This document shows positions 61,256-64,000 of a stretch of 64,000 bases of DNA, piece by piece (position 1 is the first letter of the stretch; the number at the start of each line of letters is the position of its first letter). The DNA lies in NCBI RefSeq assembly GCF_963677685.1, contig NZ_OY782186.1:62001-126000 (forward strand), in the 5' to 3' direction. A program made the translations under genes and the position numbers. Below the pieces are notes generated by a model. That model saw only the letters and a program-made list of their open reading frames with translations. It did no database searches and was not told the origin of the DNA. The DNA comes from an uncultured Bacteroides sp. (GTDB lineage Bacteria > Bacteroidota > Bacteroidia > Bacteroidales > Bacteroidaceae).

Positions 61256-64000
61256 ATGCAAAACAAAGGACTTGTTAAGGTTTTTGCGATATTACTCACA
61301 TTAGTGTGTGTATTTTATCTATCCTTTTCCTTCGTTACTCGCTACTACACAAACAAAGCAAAAGAGTACGCGAAAGGTGATCCCAAAATGGAACAGAACT
61401 ATTTAGACTCTCTCTCAAGTGAGAAAGTTTGGTTAGGTAATTACACGCTAAAGCAATGCCGTGAAATGGAGATAAGCTTAGGACTTGATCTTAAGGGAGG
61501 AATGAATGTTATTCTGGAAGTTTCAGTTGCTGATGTTGTCAAAGCATTAGCAGATAACAAACCAGATGAAGCCTTCAATAAAGCTTTAGCTGCTGCCACG
61601 AAACTACAAGCAAGTAGCCAAGACGACTTTATCACCTCATTTGTAAAAGAATATCACAAGCTAGCTCCAGGAGCTCGCTTATCAGAATTATTTGCTACCC
61701 AACAACTGAAAGATTTAATCACTCAAAAATCTTCAGATGCTGAAGTCGAAAAAGTCCTAAGAGAAGAAGTGAAAATCGCTGTAACTAACTCATATAATGT
61801 ACTTCGAACCCGTATTGACCGATTTGGAGTTGTACAACCCAATATCCAAAGTTTAGAAGATAAAATGGGGAGGATCATGGTAGAATTACCAGGGATTAAA
61901 GAACCCCAACGAGTAAGAAAATTGCTTCAAGGATCTGCCAATTTGGAATTCTGGGAAACCTATAATTCAAAAGAAATTATCCCTTCTCTTCAAGCTGCCG
62001 ACGCTAAGCTTCGTGATATACTAAGCAACGAAAAGGCAGACTCTGCTAAAACCAATTCGGCTATAAAGATTAAAGCTACCGCAACAGCAAAAGCTCCAGT
62101 GAGAAGTGCAGCAGACAGCCTTGCAGCTGCGTTAAAAGGAGAGACAAACAAAGCTGCAGAAGCTGCTAACCTAGAAGCGATAAAAAAAGAACATCCACTT
62201 GCTGCTATTTTGCAATTTAACACAAGCGGACAAGGTCCGATTGTAGGATATGCGAATTATAAAGATACAGCTAATATCAATAAATATTTGGCTCTAAAAG
62301 AAATCGCAAACGAATTTCCAAAAGAACTACGTTTAAAATGGGGAGTATCTGCTGCTGACTTTGACCCGAAAGCTCAAACATTTGAACTTTATGCGATCAA
62401 ATCTACAGAAAGAAATGGCAAAGCACCTCTTGAGGGAGATGTAGTAAATGATGCTAAAGATGAATATGATCAATGGAACAAACCTGCCGTAAGCATGGAA
62501 ATGAACCAAGATGGATCTAGAAGATGGGCATTGATGACCAAACAAAATATTGGTAAATCTATTGCTATTGTATTAGATGGATATGTATATTCTGCACCAA
62601 ACGTTAACTCAGAAATTACAGGTGGACGTTCTCAGATCACAGGACATTTCACTCCTGAACAAGCTAAAGACTTAGCTAATGTTCTTAAATCAGGAAAAAT
62701 GCCTGCGCCAGCACATATTGTACAAGAAGACATCATTGGACCATCCTTAGGACAAAAATCAATCAATGCCGGTGTATTTTCTTTCGTTGTTGCACTTATT
62801 TTATTAATGATTTTCATGTGTCTCATCTATGGAATCATACCGGGAATGATTGCCAACAGCGCCTTAATACTTAATTTCTTTTTCACTTTAGGTATTCTAT
62901 CTTCATTTCAAGCAGCACTAACTATGTCAGGGATAGCAGGTATGGTGTTATCATTAGGTATGGCTGTTGATGCAAATGTGCTTATTTATGAAAGAACGAA
63001 AGAAGAGCTAAAAAGTGGTAAAGGGTTAAAGAAAGCCCTATCTGATGGTTACTCAAATGCCTTCTCTGCCATTTTTGACTCTAACTTAACTTCTATCATT
63101 ACTGGTATAATTCTTTTCAACTTCGGAACCGGACCTATTAGAGGATTTGCAACCACACTAATCATTGGTATCACTGTTTCATTCTTCACCGCAGTATTCA
63201 TCACTCGTTTGGTGTATGAACACTTTATGGCTAAAGACAAGCTAAGCAATCTGACTTTCACCTCTAGCTTATCAAAAAAGTTATTAGTTACTTCGAAATT
63301 CAACTTTGTAGGTGCTAACAAAAAATCATTGATCATTGTAAGTGCCATTATATTAGTTTGTTTAGGATCATTCGCAATCCGAGGATTAAGTCAAAGTATT
63401 GATTTCACAGGTGGACGAAATTTTCAGGTTCAATTTGAAAAACCTGTAGAGCCTGAACAAGTACGTGAACTTATCGCCCAAAAATTTGGTGATGCTACAG
63501 TCGGTGTCATAGCCATCGGTACGGATAAAAAAACAGTTCGTATCAGTACCAACTATCGTATAAACGACGATTCAAACTCTGTTGATTCCGAAATAGAAGC
63601 ATACTTATATGAAGCATTAAAACCAATGCTTACTAAAGATATTACTCTTAAAACATTTACAGATCGCGATAATCATAATGGAGGCAGTATCATTAGTTCA
63701 CAAAAAGTAGGTCCAAGTATTGCCGATGATATAAAGACATCAGCACTTTGGTCCGTATTGCTCTCGCTAATCGCTATTGGTCTATATATATTATTACGTT
63801 TCCGTAACATAGCCTATAGTATAGGATCAGTAGTGGCTTTAACCAGTGACACAATTATGATTGTTGGAGCCTATTCTCTACTATGGGGCATCGTGCCTTT
63901 CTCTCTTGAGATAGACCAAACCTTTATTGGAGCAATCCTTACTGCGATAGGATATTCGATTAATGACAAAGTGGTTATCTTTGACCGTGTAAGAGAGTTT
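61256..64000 (+). CDS. secDF: Fused protein translocase subunit SecDF (3' end outside the window)
   Basis: 915 residues are present; the gene continues past the edge. The SecD half has an N-terminal helix, LGLDLKGGMNVIL (about 74-86), the P1 periplasmic domain and helices from about 500. The SecF half begins near residue 690, with IDFTGGRNFQVQF (about 712-724) and helices from about 830. It uses the proton gradient to pull secreted proteins through SecYEG. An Ala/Lys-rich insert (about 255-305) lies in the P1 region, with no clear counterpart in E. coli SecD. It is preceded by a 234-base gap holding only its promoter. Confidence 0.96.
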   Translation, partial: MQNKGLVKVFAILLTLVCVFYLSFSFVTRYYTNKAKEYAKGDPKMEQNYLDSLSSEKVWLGNYTLKQCREMEISLGLDLKGGMNVILEVSVADVVKALADNKPDEAFNKALAAATKLQASSQDDFITSFVKEYHKLAPGARLSELFATQQLKDLITQKSSDAEVEKVLREEVKIAVTNSYNVLRTRIDRFGVVQPNIQSLEDKMGRIMVELPGIKEPQRVRKLLQGSANLEFWETYNSKEIIPSLQAADAKLRDILSNEKADSAKTNSAIKIKATATAKAPVRSAADSLAAALKGETNKAAEAANLEAIKKEHPLAAILQFNTSGQGPIVGYANYKDTANINKYLALKEIANEFPKELRLKWGVSAADFDPKAQTFELYAIKSTERNGKAPLEGDVVNDAKDEYDQWNKPAVSMEMNQDGSRRWALMTKQNIGKSIAIVLDGYVYSAPNVNSEITGGRSQITGHFTPEQAKDLANVLKSGKMPAPAHIVQEDIIGPSLGQKSINAGVFSFVVALILLMIFMCLIYGIIPGMIANSALILNFFFTLGILSSFQAALTMSGIAGMVLSLGMAVDANVLIYERTKEELKSGKGLKKALSDGYSNAFSAIFDSNLTSIITGIILFNFGTGPIRGFATTLIIGITVSFFTAVFITRLVYEHFMAKDKLSNLTFTSSLSKKLLVTSKFNFVGANKKSLIIVSAIILVCLGSFAIRGLSQSIDFTGGRNFQVQFEKPVEPEQVRELIAQKFGDATVGVIAIGTDKKTVRISTNYRINDDSNSVDSEIEAYLYEALKPMLTKDITLKTFTDRDNHNGGSIISSQKVGPSIADDIKTSALWSVLLSLIAIGLYILLRFRNIAYSIGSVVALTSDTIMIVGAYSLLWGIVPFSLEIDQTFIGAILTAIGYSINDKVVIFDRVREF

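Overview
This window looks like chromosomal DNA from a Bacteroidales bacterium, most likely Bacteroides or a close relative. It is AT-rich. Many genes are preceded by TAnnTTTG, the -7 element of the Bacteroidetes housekeeping sigma factor. The gene set also fits: a fused SecDF, the long-insert form of IspG, a nucleoside kinase with TGS-like N-terminus, DUF4369 thioredoxin-fold lipoproteins, a butyrate kinase/phosphate butyryltransferase pair and many outer-membrane barrels. I see no transposase, integrase, phage gene or CRISPR array. The DNA reads as stable core chromosome with a few small accessory modules.

Layout. 1-9 kb: start of gltX (minus), a membrane HD phosphohydrolase of the PgpH type (plus), then a minus-strand block with LMW-PTP, priA, an outer-membrane barrel, and a LiaF-like/LytTR/AraC-like regulatory trio. 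8.8-10.4 kb: DUF2795 protein, PduO-type adenosyltransferase, methyltransferase-like protein. 10.5-13.4 kb: a compact arsR-arsE-arsF-arsG-permease operon that looks aimed at organoarsenicals. 13.4-24.3 kb: tRNA-Leu, mannose-1-phosphate guanylyltransferase, HIT protein, greA with a terminator-like leader, a thioredoxin-fold lipoprotein without CxxC, pnp, ptb-buk, LD-carboxypeptidase, M28 peptidase and SufE. 24.4-26.4 kb: HTH/DUF2975/CPBP membrane module with a tiny membrane ORF and candidate operators. 26.4-36.9 kb: ribF-HAD-Ca2+ ATPase operon, rubredoxin, Na/Pi transporter, nucleoside kinase, DMT transporter and aminopeptidase P. 36.9-45 kb: rpoN-PAP2-gcvH-purE-ispG, then S41 protease, PfkB kinase and two tRNA-Asn. 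45-64 kb: comF, NUDIX, a TPR protein plus barrel pair, topA, argS, HU, tandem rhomboids, an EEP hydrolase, M3 peptidase and the start of secDF.

How the genes work together. Most are housekeeping: translation (gltX, argS, tRNAs), transcription (greA, rpoN), RNA decay (pnp), replication and repair (priA, topA, HU), cofactors (ribF, ispG, gcvH, sufE) and envelope biogenesis (secDF, TPR/barrel pair, rhomboids). The main unexplained signals are non-coding: an interleaved set of four related 18-base arms at 8635-8719, a terminator-like hairpin in the greA leader, a possible small RNA next to pnp/buk, and an arsR operator whose spacer is exactly the -7 box. Coordinates come from reading the sequence by eye; no homology search was run.
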